From Flavobacterium amnicola (GTDB taxonomy: Bacteria; Bacteroidota; Bacteroidia; Flavobacteriales; Flavobacteriaceae), in contig NZ_SBKO01000001.1 in NCBI RefSeq assembly GCF_004122165.1, positions 1,054,001 through 1,118,000 of the forward strand: DNA of 64,000 nt, in the 5' to 3' direction. The translations under genes and the position numbers were made by a program. The notes beneath the pieces are model-generated. The model was not told the origin of the DNA, made no database searches, and saw nothing but the letters and a program-made list of their open reading frames with translations. Shown piece after piece: positions 47,714-58,263 of the stretch. Numbering within the stretch: the stretch's first letter is position 1; each line of letters opens with the position of its first letter.

Positions 47714-49933
47714 ATTAATTTGAATACTTAGTTTTAAAGCGATGTTGTCTTCAAAAGAAGGTAATTGGTTAGGGCCATAGCGGTAAAAAGCGGTAAAACC
47801 AATTCCTTTAAATATCTGATTCATTTCGAATCCTGATTCGTAAAAACCATGTTCTAAGGTCTTAAATTCAAGGCCTTTGTGACGTTCTTTGTGTTCTAAT
47901 TCTCCAATTCCGTAACGTGAAACTAATGACAAAACAGGTTTTATTTGTCGGCTAATTTCCAATTTTGGAAATTGATGTTTCATGTGTAAATACAAATATT
48001 TGTCGGAGAAAAACTCATTAAAATACATGGTTTCAAAACTGTCTTTTGCCGCAAATGTAACTCGTTGAATGATTTTATCCTTGGTTAAATTGTTGGGAGA
48101 ATGGTTGTATAAATGAGTCAGCGGAGTGTTTCCAAAGGCATAGCCGCTTTCAAATAGAAATAAGATTTTATGATTGGAGTTGAATTTTTTTTGCAAATCT
48201 ACTCTAAAATCTAACTTGCCAAAATCATAACTATTGTGCCACAATCCCGGAATCGACTTAGAAACTTGAAAAGTAAATTTGGGATAGTTTTTATCGGTTT
48301 CCAGTATTCCATTTGGAGTTTGCATGAATTTGCTAAACGGATTCCATTGTATTGAAGTGGTTACTGCTGTTATTTTAAAATCGGTTGATGGATGGTTGTT
48401 TATAATGTATTCGTAGTCAAATTTAGGCTCTATAAAGCTTTGCGTTACTTGTAATGCCGCTTCGGTTTTAGGAATGATTTTAGTTTCCAAAAAACCTTTC
48501 CAAGTTTCGTGATTGTAAAACGTACTTAAGTTTAAAGGTCTTGGGTCGTATATTTTGAATGGCTTTTTGTCGATTTCAAATGCGGTATTGGCAATTTCAG
48601 AAACATCATCTTTATAGGATAGTCCGAGCCAAGTTTCGCTGGTTTTATTCACCCTAAAGGCATTTGAAAGGTGTCCTTTAAAGGCGCCATCTTTGGTGCC
48701 ATAAACCATATAACCTTCCACTTTGAAGAATTTTGAAAATTTTTCATTGGTAACCCCACCCAAGCCCATGCGGAAACCTTCGTAATTATTATAGCGAATT
48801 AAATAACGTAAATCAAAATCAAAAAAACCTAAAGGATAATATCCTTTGATGATTTTTCGACCAATTTTGAGTTTGTTTTCAATTTTTCTACTTTCAATTA
48901 AACTGTCTAAAGAAACATATGTGGCTTTACTTCTCACGTCGGTAGAGTCGTTAAAATAAGTATACCAAAGTTCTTCTTTTCGGTTGATGGCTTTTTCAGA
49001 GATAGAAATGGCGATGTGCTTCTTTTTTATCGGGCCGTTAATGCCAAATGTTATTTGTGAGTATTGGTTTTCCGATTTGATTTCTAAAAAGTCGGAAGCA
49101 TATTTTTTGCCTAGCGGGTTGAGGTTAGAATCTGATCCGTCAAAAGTGATGGTTTCTCCTAAAATCTTTATCGGATATTTACTATTCCCTTTTTTTATGG
49201 TGAGCGTAGATTTTTTAGGAAACCAATTGTTTAGTTTTTCATTAAAATCAAAAAAATGGGAAGAGGTAATGTTTATTTTTCCACGAATTTTATATTCGGC
49301 ACTGGCGATACTGAATTTTTGCGCGTCTATATATAACTTTCCTTCTAGTTTATCTGTTTTGGAAATTCGTTTGGGTTTAAATTGAATTACATGAATTTTT
49401 CTGTTATTTCTCTCAATAGTTTCTAACCACTGATAAGTGTAGATATTTAATCCGTTTATAGAAATTGGGTTGGTATATTCATTTTCGACCAATATTAATT
49501 TCTTGTCGTACATCGAAAATGGTTGTAATTGAACTGAGAAATATTCATAGATAGGTTCTTTGAAACCTGCCATTTTTGTCGAAAGAATTTCTTCTTTTGT
49601 TTCTAAATTACTTTGGGTAATTACCGATATTTTTTCCGTTTGATATAAATGTTGTTTGCTAATTATTTTTTTGAATTCACAATCGGAAGAATCAATTTCC
49701 TTAAAGACTTTCTTCCCTTTTTTCATTACAAATATCGAATCAATATTGCCTTCGACAAAGTCTGGATTGGCAGTTATAATAAGTTTGTTGTAGGTTGTGA
49801 GTTGAAAATTATTTGGAAAATTTAATTTTTTAGAAAGAATTGCTTTTTCAATAATAGTCGTGCTTTTAATTTGAGCACTTCCTTTTAGTTGAAAAAAAGA
49901 GAATAGAAGTAGTAATGTTATTTTTTTTAGCAC
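47696..49933 (-). CDS. DUF5686 family outer-membrane protein
   Basis: 745 residues with a signal peptide (about 1-20, ending GSAQ). DUF5686 occupies most of the chain, with a periplasmic N-terminal half (YIDAQKFSIASAEYKIRG near 210, WFPKKSTLTI) and a C-terminal beta-barrel-like half ending in an aromatic strand ([15 protein letters not shown]). The usual N-terminal carboxypeptidase-like plug appears to be missing. Its 3' end overlaps the convergent antiporter gene by 18 bp. The function of the family is unknown. Confidence 0.8.
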   Translation of the reverse strand: MLKKITLLLLFSFFQLKGSAQIKSTTIIEKAILSKKLNFPNNFQLTTYNKLIITANPDFVEGNIDSIFVMKKGKKVFKEIDSSDCEFKKIISKQHLYQTEKISVITQSNLETKEEILSTKMAGFKEPIYEYFSVQLQPFSMYDKKLILVENEYTNPISINGLNIYTYQWLETIERNNRKIHVIQFKPKRISKTDKLEGKLYIDAQKFSIASAEYKIRGKINITSSHFFDFNEKLNNWFPKKSTLTIKKGNSKYPIKILGETITFDGSDSNLNPLGKKYASDFLEIKSENQYSQITFGINGPIKKKHIAISISEKAINRKEELWYTYFNDSTDVRSKATYVSLDSLIESRKIENKLKIGRKIIKGYYPLGFFDFDLRYLIRYNNYEGFRMGLGGVTNEKFSKFFKVEGYMVYGTKDGAFKGHLSNAFRVNKTSETWLGLSYKDDVSEIANTAFEIDKKPFKIYDPRPLNLSTFYNHETWKGFLETKIIPKTEAALQVTQSFIEPKFDYEYIINNHPSTDFKITAVTTSIQWNPFSKFMQTPNGILETDKNYPKFTFQVSKSIPGLWHNSYDFGKLDFRVDLQKKFNSNHKILFLFESGYAFGNTPLTHLYNHSPNNLTKDKIIQRVTFAAKDSFETMYFNEFFSDKYLYLHMKHQFPKLEISRQIKPVLSLVSRYGIGELEHKERHKGLEFKTLEHGFYESGFEMNQIFKGIGFTAFYRYGPNQLPSFEDNIALKLSIQINLGFNN

Positions 49934-50000
49934 ACTTATTTTGTATGGGAATTTAAGACAAAGATAAATTAATATGTGCAGGATTGTGATATTCTCATAA

Positions 50001-50031
50001 AAAAAGGGTCTGTGTGTAACAGACCCTTTTT
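50001..50031 (-). terminator. Terminator after the T9SS-sorted protein gene
   Basis: An 11-bp stem (AAAAGGGTCTG with CAGACCCTTTT, arms 50002-50012 and 50020-50030) around a short loop, with A/T tracts on both sides. It lies directly after the stop at 50050 on the minus strand. Confidence 0.85.
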
Positions 50032-50049
50032 AAATATATTTACAAAATG

Positions 50050-53000
50050 TTATTGAATGATTAAACGTTTTGTTGTTTTAAAATCAGCTCCTGACATTTT
50101 CAAGATGTAATTTCCAGCACTTAAAGTGCCAAAATTAACTTCATCAGAATTTGCATCTAATTCAATTGTGTTAGTGTAAACGATTTTACCCGTAATGTCA
50201 AATAACTCTAAAGTTGTTTTTCCATACGATTTATCGGCACTGATAGTAACATTTCCATTATTTACTGTAGGATATACGGCAATTGTTTTAGCAACAACAT
50301 CATTTTCATCAACTGATAAAATAGTGTTGGTTAATGGTCCTGAAAATACTCCTCTACCATATGTTGCAGCATATACATTATAAGCTGTTGGTGCTGCTGG
50401 TAAATTTGCTTGTAAATCTAAATCTACAACACTCACACTACTCATTCCGTTGTAAGATTGTCTCCAAGCTAGAGCTTGGTCAGCAGATCCTGCAGGATTA
50501 AAAGTGTTTGTATACCAAACTCCTAAATCAGTACCAATCATTAATTCGGCACTATTTAATGGGTTTTGTAAAATTGAGTTAACTGGTAAATCAGGTAAAT
50601 CTCCTTCAATTCTATACCAGTTTGTACCTCCATTTGGTGTATACCAAATGTTGTTAACTCCGTAGTTGTACATGGTTACGAAAATTTGATTGTCGTTAGC
50701 TCCAAATTCTATATCGGAAATACTTCCTACGAATGAAGGACCAGAAATATTTGACCATCCCACACCATTTGTAGAGTTAGCAGCAGTAACAGTATTTGCA
50801 CTTGTTAATTTCAACAATCTACTGTTCATAGTTCCAATATAAAGCGTAGTTGGAGTTACTTTACCCGGGATTATTGCTGTAGGATAACTATTCAATAAAG
50901 TTGGATAATTTAAATTTGTTCTTGTAACAGTACCCGATTTGATACTTGTATATCTTCTAACTTGATAAGACACTGGAGTACCTCCAGTAAAATCAGAATA
51001 TAAAATATCATTAGTGTTATCTAAAGTCATTGCTGGGTAAAATAATCCCATATCTTGATCAGCAGCAACTAGACCATTTAATGTTCTTGTTGTAGCAGAA
51101 CCAATTGTTCTAAATCTGATAGTGTTATTGTATACGTAATTTGTAATGTAGTATTTGTCAGAATCTTGTGAAAATACTGGTTTACCACCATCACCACCTT
51201 GTACTTCAAATGTTCCATTTACTCCTGCAGATGCTCCAGTAGTTGAAGTTGCTGCAGTTGTAGAACCAGAATAATATTGGCTACCGTTGTCTTGTGCTCC
51301 TGCAACAAAGAAGTCTCCGGCTGCACCAGTTACTCCGTTCGGTTGAACGGCTACTCCAACGAATTGTGTTACGTTAAAGCCGTTGTTTCTAGCTACAGCA
51401 TTTCCTACAGTAGATAAACTACTTCCGTAATAAACACCACCATCATTTCCAAACAAACCTGTATTTGGTGAGCCTGGTTTGAAAGTTAGAGCGTGTTGAT
51501 CAGAGTGCACGTTTGCAGTCCAATCAGAAATAGCTGTCCAAGTCACAGTAGCTCCTGTTTTTGCATTTGCAGATCGGTATAAATCAATACCCCCTACATA
51601 TAAAATTTCAGGGTTCGTTGGGTCACATTCAATCATTAAGTCATAAAAAGCTTGTTGTCCTGTAAAACCATAAGTAGTTTCTCTTGTTTCATTTCCAGCT
51701 GGCAATGCCATAGCTGTAAAAGTTGGACTAGCAGCAGTAGCATTAACCGATCGTAATAATTGTACTTCGATAGTTGGTGCTGCAGCATCAGCCTGATTTA
51801 ATTCAGATAGAATGTACATAGTGTTTTGATCACTAATAGAAGGTTCTAGTTCTACACGAGAACCACCTCCATTTGCCGTAACTGAATATACTTGCTGGAA
51901 TGATGTTCCATTGTTTTGAGAACGGAATACTTTTCCACCTCCATCTCCAAAGGTCCAACTGTCTCTTGAACTTACCCAAATGTCTCCATTTGTACTAATT
52001 TCAATGTCATTTGGACAGGTTCTGTTTCCGCTTGGTGCTACTGGAAGTGTTAATGCTGTCCATGTAGTCCCTCCATTTGTTGATTTGTATAAACCGTAAC
52101 TTCCTGTTCCGAATAAATTGTTAGCTCTTGCGTTTGAATATAAACCATCACTAACGGCCATATAAATATCTGAATTACCTCCATTGTTTTTAATTACAAT
52201 GTCATTAATCAATTGTATTCCAGAAACTACTTTTCCTGTAAATTCACCTACACCTGTTGGTCTTAAAGTTGCATTTCCTGTAAAATTCGCTTCTAATAAA
52301 TCACCATCTTCCATAGAAATCATAACACAAGGTATAGTTGCAGTTTCTGCAGCATCCTCGGCCATTCCAACTGGACCTCCAGGTACGTTATTCATAATAA
52401 TAACAGCTCTTGCACCTGCATTTTGAGCTTTTACTACTTTAGATTCGAAAGAACATGACCCTCTTCTAATCAATACGATTTTGTTAGTGTAAGGAGTTCC
52501 TACAACTGCCTCGCAAGCATCTGTAATAGGAGCTGTTGCATCGTCCATAAGTGCAAGTGGGTAAGTCATATTGGTAAGTGCTGGTCCAAAAGCCGTTGCC
52601 ACAACTGTTCCATATCCTCTGTTTAAAGCTGGATTAGTTGATCCCGTAACTTCTAAATTGAAAGAATTACTTTGTGTAGTTGTTGTAGTTCCACCACCAT
52701 AAATTTGTGTCCATGTAGCACCAGCATCAGTGGTTTTCCATGCGCCATTTCCGTTTACATCTCCACCAACATAAGTCTCACCAGTACCTACGTACCAAAT
52801 GCTAGAATTGTTAGGGTCAACAGTGATATTTTGTACATTAACATGTTCAGGGAAAGTCGAAACTCTAGTCCAAACTCCGGTTGAAGTAATGTCGGCATTT
52901 TTCCATAAACCACCACTCACTCCACCAGCTACAACTGCGTTTCCTCCTACAACTGGGTCATACATTATGGCACGAGTACGTCCACCAACATTGTTAGGAC

Positions 53001-53415
53001 CACGTTCTATCCATGCATTACCAACTGCATCTCCTGGTATTCTGTTTTGAGCGGCAAGCGCTCTTTCTTTTTCCAGTTGCTGTCTAATAATTTGAAGATT
53101 TTCTGCAGAAGGTCTTCCTGTGTTTGGATCCATTTTTAATAAATACTGTTGTTCCATGTATTTATTTGGTGGAATACCAGCAGCTTTTCTTTCACTTTTT
53201 GACAAGTAGAAATTTTTATTAATAGGGCTTTTTGCTAAATGATTTGCGTGCTTTTTACGCAATTCTGCTGCTTGTTGTTTTGTTAAATTACCGTTTGACA
53301 CCACAACTTCTTTGTTGTTTTTGGTTTTTTTAGTAATTGGTTCTTGTTTTTCTTGAGAATAACCAGTAACAAAAACAAGTAAAGCAATAATCATAGAAAG
53401 TAAGTTTCTTTTCAT
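50050..53415 (-). CDS. T9SS-secreted sortilin/VPS10-like protein with inserted PA domain
   Basis: 1121 residues with a signal peptide (about 1-20) and a basic helical linker to about 125. WxxxGPxNVGGRTRAI and repeated TTDAGATWT, STNGGTTWT and TPNGGTNWY motifs mark BNR/sortilin beta-propeller repeats. A protease-associated (PA) domain (about 258-390, with VLIRRGSCSFESKV) is inserted into the propeller. The last roughly 75 residues are a type A T9SS sorting domain (VYPTVNNGNVTI, LFDITGKIVY, LSAGNYILKM, KRLIIQ). It should be exported by the type IX system and attached to or released from the surface. The ligand is unknown. Confidence 0.9.
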   Translation of the reverse strand: MKRNLLSMIIALLVFVTGYSQEKQEPITKKTKNNKEVVVSNGNLTKQQAAELRKKHANHLAKSPINKNFYLSKSERKAAGIPPNKYMEQQYLLKMDPNTGRPSAENLQIIRQQLEKERALAAQNRIPGDAVGNAWIERGPNNVGGRTRAIMYDPVVGGNAVVAGGVSGGLWKNADITSTGVWTRVSTFPEHVNVQNITVDPNNSSIWYVGTGETYVGGDVNGNGAWKTTDAGATWTQIYGGGTTTTTQSNSFNLEVTGSTNPALNRGYGTVVATAFGPALTNMTYPLALMDDATAPITDACEAVVGTPYTNKIVLIRRGSCSFESKVVKAQNAGARAVIIMNNVPGGPVGMAEDAAETATIPCVMISMEDGDLLEANFTGNATLRPTGVGEFTGKVVSGIQLINDIVIKNNGGNSDIYMAVSDGLYSNARANNLFGTGSYGLYKSTNGGTTWTALTLPVAPSGNRTCPNDIEISTNGDIWVSSRDSWTFGDGGGKVFRSQNNGTSFQQVYSVTANGGGSRVELEPSISDQNTMYILSELNQADAAAPTIEVQLLRSVNATAASPTFTAMALPAGNETRETTYGFTGQQAFYDLMIECDPTNPEILYVGGIDLYRSANAKTGATVTWTAISDWTANVHSDQHALTFKPGSPNTGLFGNDGGVYYGSSLSTVGNAVARNNGFNVTQFVGVAVQPNGVTGAAGDFFVAGAQDNGSQYYSGSTTAATSTTGASAGVNGTFEVQGGDGGKPVFSQDSDKYYITNYVYNNTIRFRTIGSATTRTLNGLVAADQDMGLFYPAMTLDNTNDILYSDFTGGTPVSYQVRRYTSIKSGTVTRTNLNYPTLLNSYPTAIIPGKVTPTTLYIGTMNSRLLKLTSANTVTAANSTNGVGWSNISGPSFVGSISDIEFGANDNQIFVTMYNYGVNNIWYTPNGGTNWYRIEGDLPDLPVNSILQNPLNSAELMIGTDLGVWYTNTFNPAGSADQALAWRQSYNGMSSVSVVDLDLQANLPAAPTAYNVYAATYGRGVFSGPLTNTILSVDENDVVAKTIAVYPTVNNGNVTISADKSYGKTTLELFDITGKIVYTNTIELDANSDEVNFGTLSAGNYILKMSGADFKTTKRLIIQ

Positions 53416-53492
53416 AATTTTTATTATTTACTTTTGGTTTAATTTGCGAATATAGTAATTATTTGGTATTATTTTTATTTTTTAGCTAAATA

Positions 53493-54836
53493 TCAACTAT
53501 TTGTAGAAATCATCTTATTAAATAGTAAAGCGTTGCCATCTGTGAGCATCGAAACAAAATGACAAATATGTAAGAGTCGCTTGTATAGACTGTCTTTTTC
53601 TACATGATGTTTTTCGGGTAGCACCTTTAAAAGAAGGTTGTCAAAATTGGTCGCCTTACCTTCGTGTTTGTTGTTATACGCGGTAATAAATTTATCTAGT
53701 AGATTGTTAATGATTTGATAGCCATTGATTTCTTTTTCGATGACTTCTCTACTTTGATAAATATTTTTGACGCTCAATTTGATGATGTCATTCATTTGGG
53801 CTTGATATTTACTTTTGTCGGTTAAGGCAAACGGAAATTTTCCTTGTAAAATTGCTTCTTCATTTTCCACAAAAACAGTAACGGCATCGTTTATCAAACT
53901 TCCAATAGCTAAGGCACGTAAATAACTAATACGATCTTCTTTCGTAGTTAGGGCATTGTATTTTGTAGCATCAATAGAATCTTTTACCAATTTGATCAGA
54001 TATTCTAATGCATAGTCTTCCGAAACCAAACCTAAATTGATTCCATCTTCAAAATCAATAATTGTATAACAAATATCATCGGCAGCTTCAACCAAGTAGG
54101 CCAACGGATGTCTTTCGTATCCAATGTCATTTCCAGTTTTGTTTGGAATTAAACCTAAATCGGAGGCTACTTCTTTGAAGAACTCCTTGTCTTGTTGGAA
54201 AAAACCGTATTTTTTATCGGAAATATTTTTTGTGGGTTTTTTGGGCAGACTTTCTTTCGGATATTTGGTAAAAGCGCCCAAAGTAGCATAAGTTAATCGT
54301 AATCCGCCTTCTACACCTGGTCGCGAACCGGTGACTACTGAAAAGCCATTCGCATTGCCTTCAAAATCAATTAAATCTTGCCATTCTTTATCGGTCAGTT
54401 GGTCTTTGTATTGTTGTCCTTTTCCAATCGAAAAATATTCGCCAATGGCTTTTTCTCCCGAATGTCCAAAGGGTGGATTTCCAATGTCATGAGCCAGTGC
54501 TGCAGCGGCAACAATAGCGCCAAAATCATTCATATGGTACCCATGTATTTCTTGTAGATGGGGGTATTTTTCTAAAATCTTTTTTCCAGCCAATCGTCCT
54601 AAAGAACGTCCGACTACCGAAACTTCTAAACTGTGGGTTAGCCTTGTGTGTACGAAATCTGTTTTGGATAACGGAATTACTTGGGTTTTATCTTGTAAAC
54701 TTCTAAAGGCAGCCGAAAAGATAATTCGGTCATAATCGACTTCAAAGCCCAAACGGGTATCGTCTTGTTCTTTTCGTAATCGTTTGCTGGTGTCGCCTTG
54801 GCGTTTAAGTGATAATAATTGTTCCCAGTGCATCAT
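53493..54836 (-). CDS. dgt: Deoxyguanosinetriphosphate triphosphohydrolase (dGTPase)
   Basis: 447 residues. The HD-domain metal ligands are visible: His in RLTHSLEVS (about 67), HD in ALAHDIGNPPFGHSGE (about 115) and later Asp in EAADDICYTI (about 250). DTRLGFEVDYDRII near the start is typical of Dgt. It hydrolyses dGTP to deoxyguanosine and triphosphate and affects dNTP balance. Two adjacent Met codons begin the frame. The nrdAB genes are nearby but not in the same transcript unit. Confidence 0.93.
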   Translation of the reverse strand: MMHWEQLLSLKRQGDTSKRLRKEQDDTRLGFEVDYDRIIFSAAFRSLQDKTQVIPLSKTDFVHTRLTHSLEVSVVGRSLGRLAGKKILEKYPHLQEIHGYHMNDFGAIVAAAALAHDIGNPPFGHSGEKAIGEYFSIGKGQQYKDQLTDKEWQDLIDFEGNANGFSVVTGSRPGVEGGLRLTYATLGAFTKYPKESLPKKPTKNISDKKYGFFQQDKEFFKEVASDLGLIPNKTGNDIGYERHPLAYLVEAADDICYTIIDFEDGINLGLVSEDYALEYLIKLVKDSIDATKYNALTTKEDRISYLRALAIGSLINDAVTVFVENEEAILQGKFPFALTDKSKYQAQMNDIIKLSVKNIYQSREVIEKEINGYQIINNLLDKFITAYNNKHEGKATNFDNLLLKVLPEKHHVEKDSLYKRLLHICHFVSMLTDGNALLFNKMISTNS

Positions 54837-54880
54837 TTGGAAGTGTGAAATTTCAAGTTAGAGTACGAATGTACAAACTT

Positions 54881-55324
54881 TTAATTTTCTTTCTTCATGC
54901 AGATGCTATTTTCTACACCGATGTATTGTCCGTAGTTAGGGATTAATTGATAACCTGTTTTTTTGTATAGAGCAATAGCGGAAGTTAGTTTTGGTGAAGT
55001 TTCCAAAATAAAAGAGTTGAAACCTTCTTCTTTGGCCCAGCTTTCTAATTCGCTTAGAATTAAACTAGCAATTCCTTTGCCTCGTTGGTCGGGGTGGACA
55101 AACATACGTTTGATTTCGGCAGTATGTTCGTCAAATTTTTTGAATCCTCCACAACCTACTGCTATTTCATTTTCATAAATCACTAACACGTGTTCTAATT
55201 GGACATTGTTGTAAAAAGCAAAGAAGTCTCTTTCGTCGCCATCAATATCCACTAAGTACTCGTCAAAAAGAGCAGAAAGCTTTTTGAAATCTGGATTGTC
55301 TGAAGTAGTGCGAACCAGTTTCAT
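54881..55324 (-). CDS. GNAT family N-acetyltransferase
   Basis: 147 residues with the full GNAT fold order. The acetyl-CoA pyrophosphate-binding motif is QRGKGIASLIL (about 82-92), preceded by the strand AEIKRMFV and followed by FILETSPKLTSAIALYKKTGY. The acceptor is not predictable. The gene starts 1 bp into the stop of the upstream small gene (TAATG), so the two are coupled. Confidence 0.9.
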   Translation of the reverse strand: MKLVRTTSDNPDFKKLSALFDEYLVDIDGDERDFFAFYNNVQLEHVLVIYENEIAVGCGGFKKFDEHTAEIKRMFVHPDQRGKGIASLILSELESWAKEEGFNSFILETSPKLTSAIALYKKTGYQLIPNYGQYIGVENSICMKKEN

Positions 55325-55548
55325 TATTTTTTATCGTTGGCCAAAAAGAAATTACGTGATTTTTTTGGGTATTTGTCATAGCTCTTATCACTTGGGTTTT
55401 CGATTACGGTTTTTAAATTGACTTCATCGCCAATTTTGAAATTCTTTTCGGTGTATTGATAATCCAATAAATATTTGCCACAGAAGTAATTTCCATCTGC
55501 ATCTTTTTCTATTTTACCTGTGTAAACTCCTTTTTTATCTTTTGACAT
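55324..55548 (-). CDS. Small conserved-looking protein of unknown function
   Basis: 74 residues, soluble and highly charged, with an SH3-like small beta pattern (GVYTGKIEKDADGNYFCGKYLLDY, then FKIGDEVNLKTVI). No family is recognised. The overlap with the GNAT gene (TAATG) and the absence of competing frames support it as a real gene. Confidence 0.7.
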   Translation of the reverse strand: MSKDKKGVYTGKIEKDADGNYFCGKYLLDYQYTEKNFKIGDEVNLKTVIENPSDKSYDKYPKKSRNFFLANDKK

Positions 55549-55590
55549 TGTATTCTGATTATTTTTTCAAAGGTACGAATTTGTGAAATA

Positions 55591-55619
55591 AAAAACAGCC
55601 ATCTTCTGATGGCTGTTTT
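55591..55619 (-). terminator. Terminator after nrdA
   Basis: A 12-bp stem (AAAACAGCCATC with GATGGCTGTTTT) around a TTCT loop, followed by a T run on the minus strand. It lies 41 bp past the nrdA stop. The flanking A and T runs could make it work from both sides. Confidence 0.88.
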
Positions 55620-55659
55620 CGGTGGTATTTGAAAATAATGTTGATCGTTACAGCGTGAA

Positions 55660-58083
55660 TTAAGAGCCACACATTTCACAATCCTCTGGGCCAGCGTTTT
55701 TAGCTAGTTCTATCATCGCGCGGTATTCTTCAGCACTCATTGGAGCAGGTTCGGCTACGACTTCCATAGCCACCGCTTGAGCTTCTTCTATCACCGCGAT
55801 TGGTTCTTCTTTTTTGTCGTTATTTAAGGTAAACTTAATCGCATCTACTGCAGCTTTGGTTCTTAAATAATACATTCCTGTTTTTAATCCTGATTGCCAA
55901 GCATAGAAATGCATCGACGTTAATTTGGCATACGTGGCACCTTCCATGAACAAGTTCAAAGATTGTGATTGGTCAATAAAATAACCACGTTGACGCGACA
56001 TGTCGATAATGTCTTTCATCGACATTTCCCAAACCGTTTTGTACAATTCTTTTAAATCGGCTGGAATGGCATCAATATTTTGAACCGAACCGTTGTGACG
56101 CATGATTTGTTGTTTCAAATCTTCGTTCCACAAACCACGGTTTACTAAATCTTCTAATAAGTGTTTGTTTACCACAATGAATTCCCCTGATAATACACGA
56201 CGCGTATAAATGTTAGACGTGTAAGGTTCAAAAGCTTCGTTGTTTCCTAAAATTTGAGAGGTAGAAGCCGTTGGCATTGGTGCCATTAATAAAGAGTTAC
56301 GTACTCCATGCTTCATTACTTCTTTTCTAAGTGAAGCCCAGTCCCATCTTCCTGATAATTCCTCGTCTTTAATGTTCCACAAATTGTGTTGGAATTCTCC
56401 TTGAGAAATTGGAGAGCCTTGGAATGATGAATACGGACCCTCTTCTTTTGCCATTTCCATAGAAGCAGTAACTGCTGCGAAATACATCGTTTCGAAGATT
56501 TCTTGGTTCAATTTTTTAGCTTCATCCGAAGTAAATGGCAAACGCAATAAGATGAAAGCATCGGCTAATCCTTGTACGCCTAATCCAACTGGACGGTGAC
56601 GCATATTAGAATTTTCGGCTTCTTTTACTGGGTAGTAATTTCTGTCGATTACTTTATTCAAGTTGCGAGTCACGCGTTTGGTTACATTGTATAACAATTC
56701 GTGGTTAAATTGTCCGTTGTCAACAAACATTGGTAATGAAATGGAAGCCAAGTTACATACTGCAATTTCATCAGCAGAAGTGTACTCCATAATTTCCGTA
56801 CATAAGTTAGACGAACGAATCGTTCCCAAATTCTTTTGGTTCGATTTACGGTTCGCGGCATCTTTGTACAACATATAAGGTGTTCCTGTTTCAATTTGTG
56901 ATTCTAGGATTTTCTCCCACAATTCACGTGCTTTGATGGTTTTACGACCTTTTCCTTGCGCTTCGTAAGACGTATATAAGGCTTCAAACTCATCTCCATA
57001 AACATCATACAATCCAGGACATTCGTTCGGGCACATTAAAGTCCAAGTCGAATCTTCCTGAACACGTTTCATGAACAAATCGGAAGTCCACATCGCAAAG
57101 AATAAATCTCTCGCACGCATTTCTTCTTTTCCGGTATTCTTTTTCAAGTCTAAGAAATCGAAAATATCGGCATGCCACGTTTCTAAATAAATCGCAAAAC
57201 TTCCTTTACGTTTTCCTCCACCTTGGTCTACATAACGAGCGGTATCGTTGAAAACACGTAACATAGGGACAATTCCGTTAGACGTTCCGTTCGTGCCACG
57301 AATGTAAGAACCGGTAGCGCGTACATTGTGAATAGACAATCCGATTCCACCTGCTGATTGTGAAATCTTAGCGGTTGATTTTAACGTGTCGTAAATTCCG
57401 TCAATACTATCATCTTGCATCGAAAGTAAGAAACAAGACGACATTTGAGGTTTTGGAGTTCCTGCGTTAAATAAAGTTGGGGTAGCGTGGGTGAAGAATT
57501 TCTTCGACATTAAATCGTAGGTTTCAATTACAGATTCTAGGTCGTTTAAGTGAATTCCTACGGAAACACGCATTAACATATGTTGAGGGCGTTCTACAAT
57601 TTTACCATTAATTTTTAATAGGTACGAACGCTCTAAAGTTTTAAATCCGAAATAATCGTAATTGAAATCGCGATTGTAGATAATGTGTGAGTTCAAGAAC
57701 TCGGCATTATCCATAATTACTTTGTGTACTTCTTCTGATAAAAGAGGTGCCTCTTGGTTGGTTCTAGGATTTACATAGTGAAACATTTCATTCATCGTTT
57801 CGGAGAATGATTTGTTGGTGTTTTTGTGTAAGTTAGAAATTGCAATACGAGCGGCTAGTTGGGCATAATCTGGGTGTGATACCGTCATAGAAGCAGCGGT
57901 TTCTGCGGCAAGATTGTCTAATTCGGAAGTGGTTACCCCGTCATACAATCCTTCAATAACACGCATGGCTACTTTTACTGCATCCACCATATCATTTAAA
58001 CCATAGCATAGTTTTTTAATTCTATCTGTGATTTTGTCGAACATTACTGGCTCTTTGTGGCCATCTCTTTTAACTACGTACAT
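55660..58083 (-). CDS. nrdA: Ribonucleoside-diphosphate reductase, large subunit (class Ia)
   Basis: 807 residues. An ATP-cone (about 1-90) is followed by the catalytic barrel. Active-site elements are present: Cys in MSSCFLLSM (about 219), NLCTE (about 426-430) and Cys in [12 protein letters not shown] (about 442). The mobile C-terminal tail carries the CEMCGS redox cysteine pair. It reduces ribonucleoside diphosphates with the NrdB radical subunit encoded 180 bp upstream. The ATP-cone indicates dATP feedback control. Confidence 0.97.
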   Translation of the reverse strand: MYVVKRDGHKEPVMFDKITDRIKKLCYGLNDMVDAVKVAMRVIEGLYDGVTTSELDNLAAETAASMTVSHPDYAQLAARIAISNLHKNTNKSFSETMNEMFHYVNPRTNQEAPLLSEEVHKVIMDNAEFLNSHIIYNRDFNYDYFGFKTLERSYLLKINGKIVERPQHMLMRVSVGIHLNDLESVIETYDLMSKKFFTHATPTLFNAGTPKPQMSSCFLLSMQDDSIDGIYDTLKSTAKISQSAGGIGLSIHNVRATGSYIRGTNGTSNGIVPMLRVFNDTARYVDQGGGKRKGSFAIYLETWHADIFDFLDLKKNTGKEEMRARDLFFAMWTSDLFMKRVQEDSTWTLMCPNECPGLYDVYGDEFEALYTSYEAQGKGRKTIKARELWEKILESQIETGTPYMLYKDAANRKSNQKNLGTIRSSNLCTEIMEYTSADEIAVCNLASISLPMFVDNGQFNHELLYNVTKRVTRNLNKVIDRNYYPVKEAENSNMRHRPVGLGVQGLADAFILLRLPFTSDEAKKLNQEIFETMYFAAVTASMEMAKEEGPYSSFQGSPISQGEFQHNLWNIKDEELSGRWDWASLRKEVMKHGVRNSLLMAPMPTASTSQILGNNEAFEPYTSNIYTRRVLSGEFIVVNKHLLEDLVNRGLWNEDLKQQIMRHNGSVQNIDAIPADLKELYKTVWEMSMKDIIDMSRQRGYFIDQSQSLNLFMEGATYAKLTSMHFYAWQSGLKTGMYYLRTKAAVDAIKFTLNNDKKEEPIAVIEEAQAVAMEVVAEPAPMSAEEYRAMIELAKNAGPEDCEMCGS

Positions 58084-58150
58084 AAGTTTTAGTTTTTGAT
58101 AACAGACAATCCCTTCTCTGCTCTCTGATTATTTATTTGTTTTAACTCTA

Positions 58151-58250
58151 AAAACGCAAGTCTCCCGACCTTTGGATGCGTTTTATTTTTTATAGCTGTC
58201 TTCGAGTACCTCAGACAACAATACACGATACGTCGGTTGAGGCTCTCGAA
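58151..58250. promoter_or_regulatory. Two hairpins in the nrdB-nrdA gap
   Basis: The nrdB-to-nrdA spacer (58084-58263) holds AAAACGCA/TGCGTTTT (58151-58158 with 58177-58184) with T tracts on both sides, and a longer imperfect stem (TTCGAG and CCTCA at 58201-58213 with TGAGG and CTCGAA at 58238-58250). The second hairpin begins 14 nt after the nrdB stop. They could attenuate or protect the message between the two subunit genes. Confidence 0.55.
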
Positions 58251-58263
58251 ACCAACGGTTATA

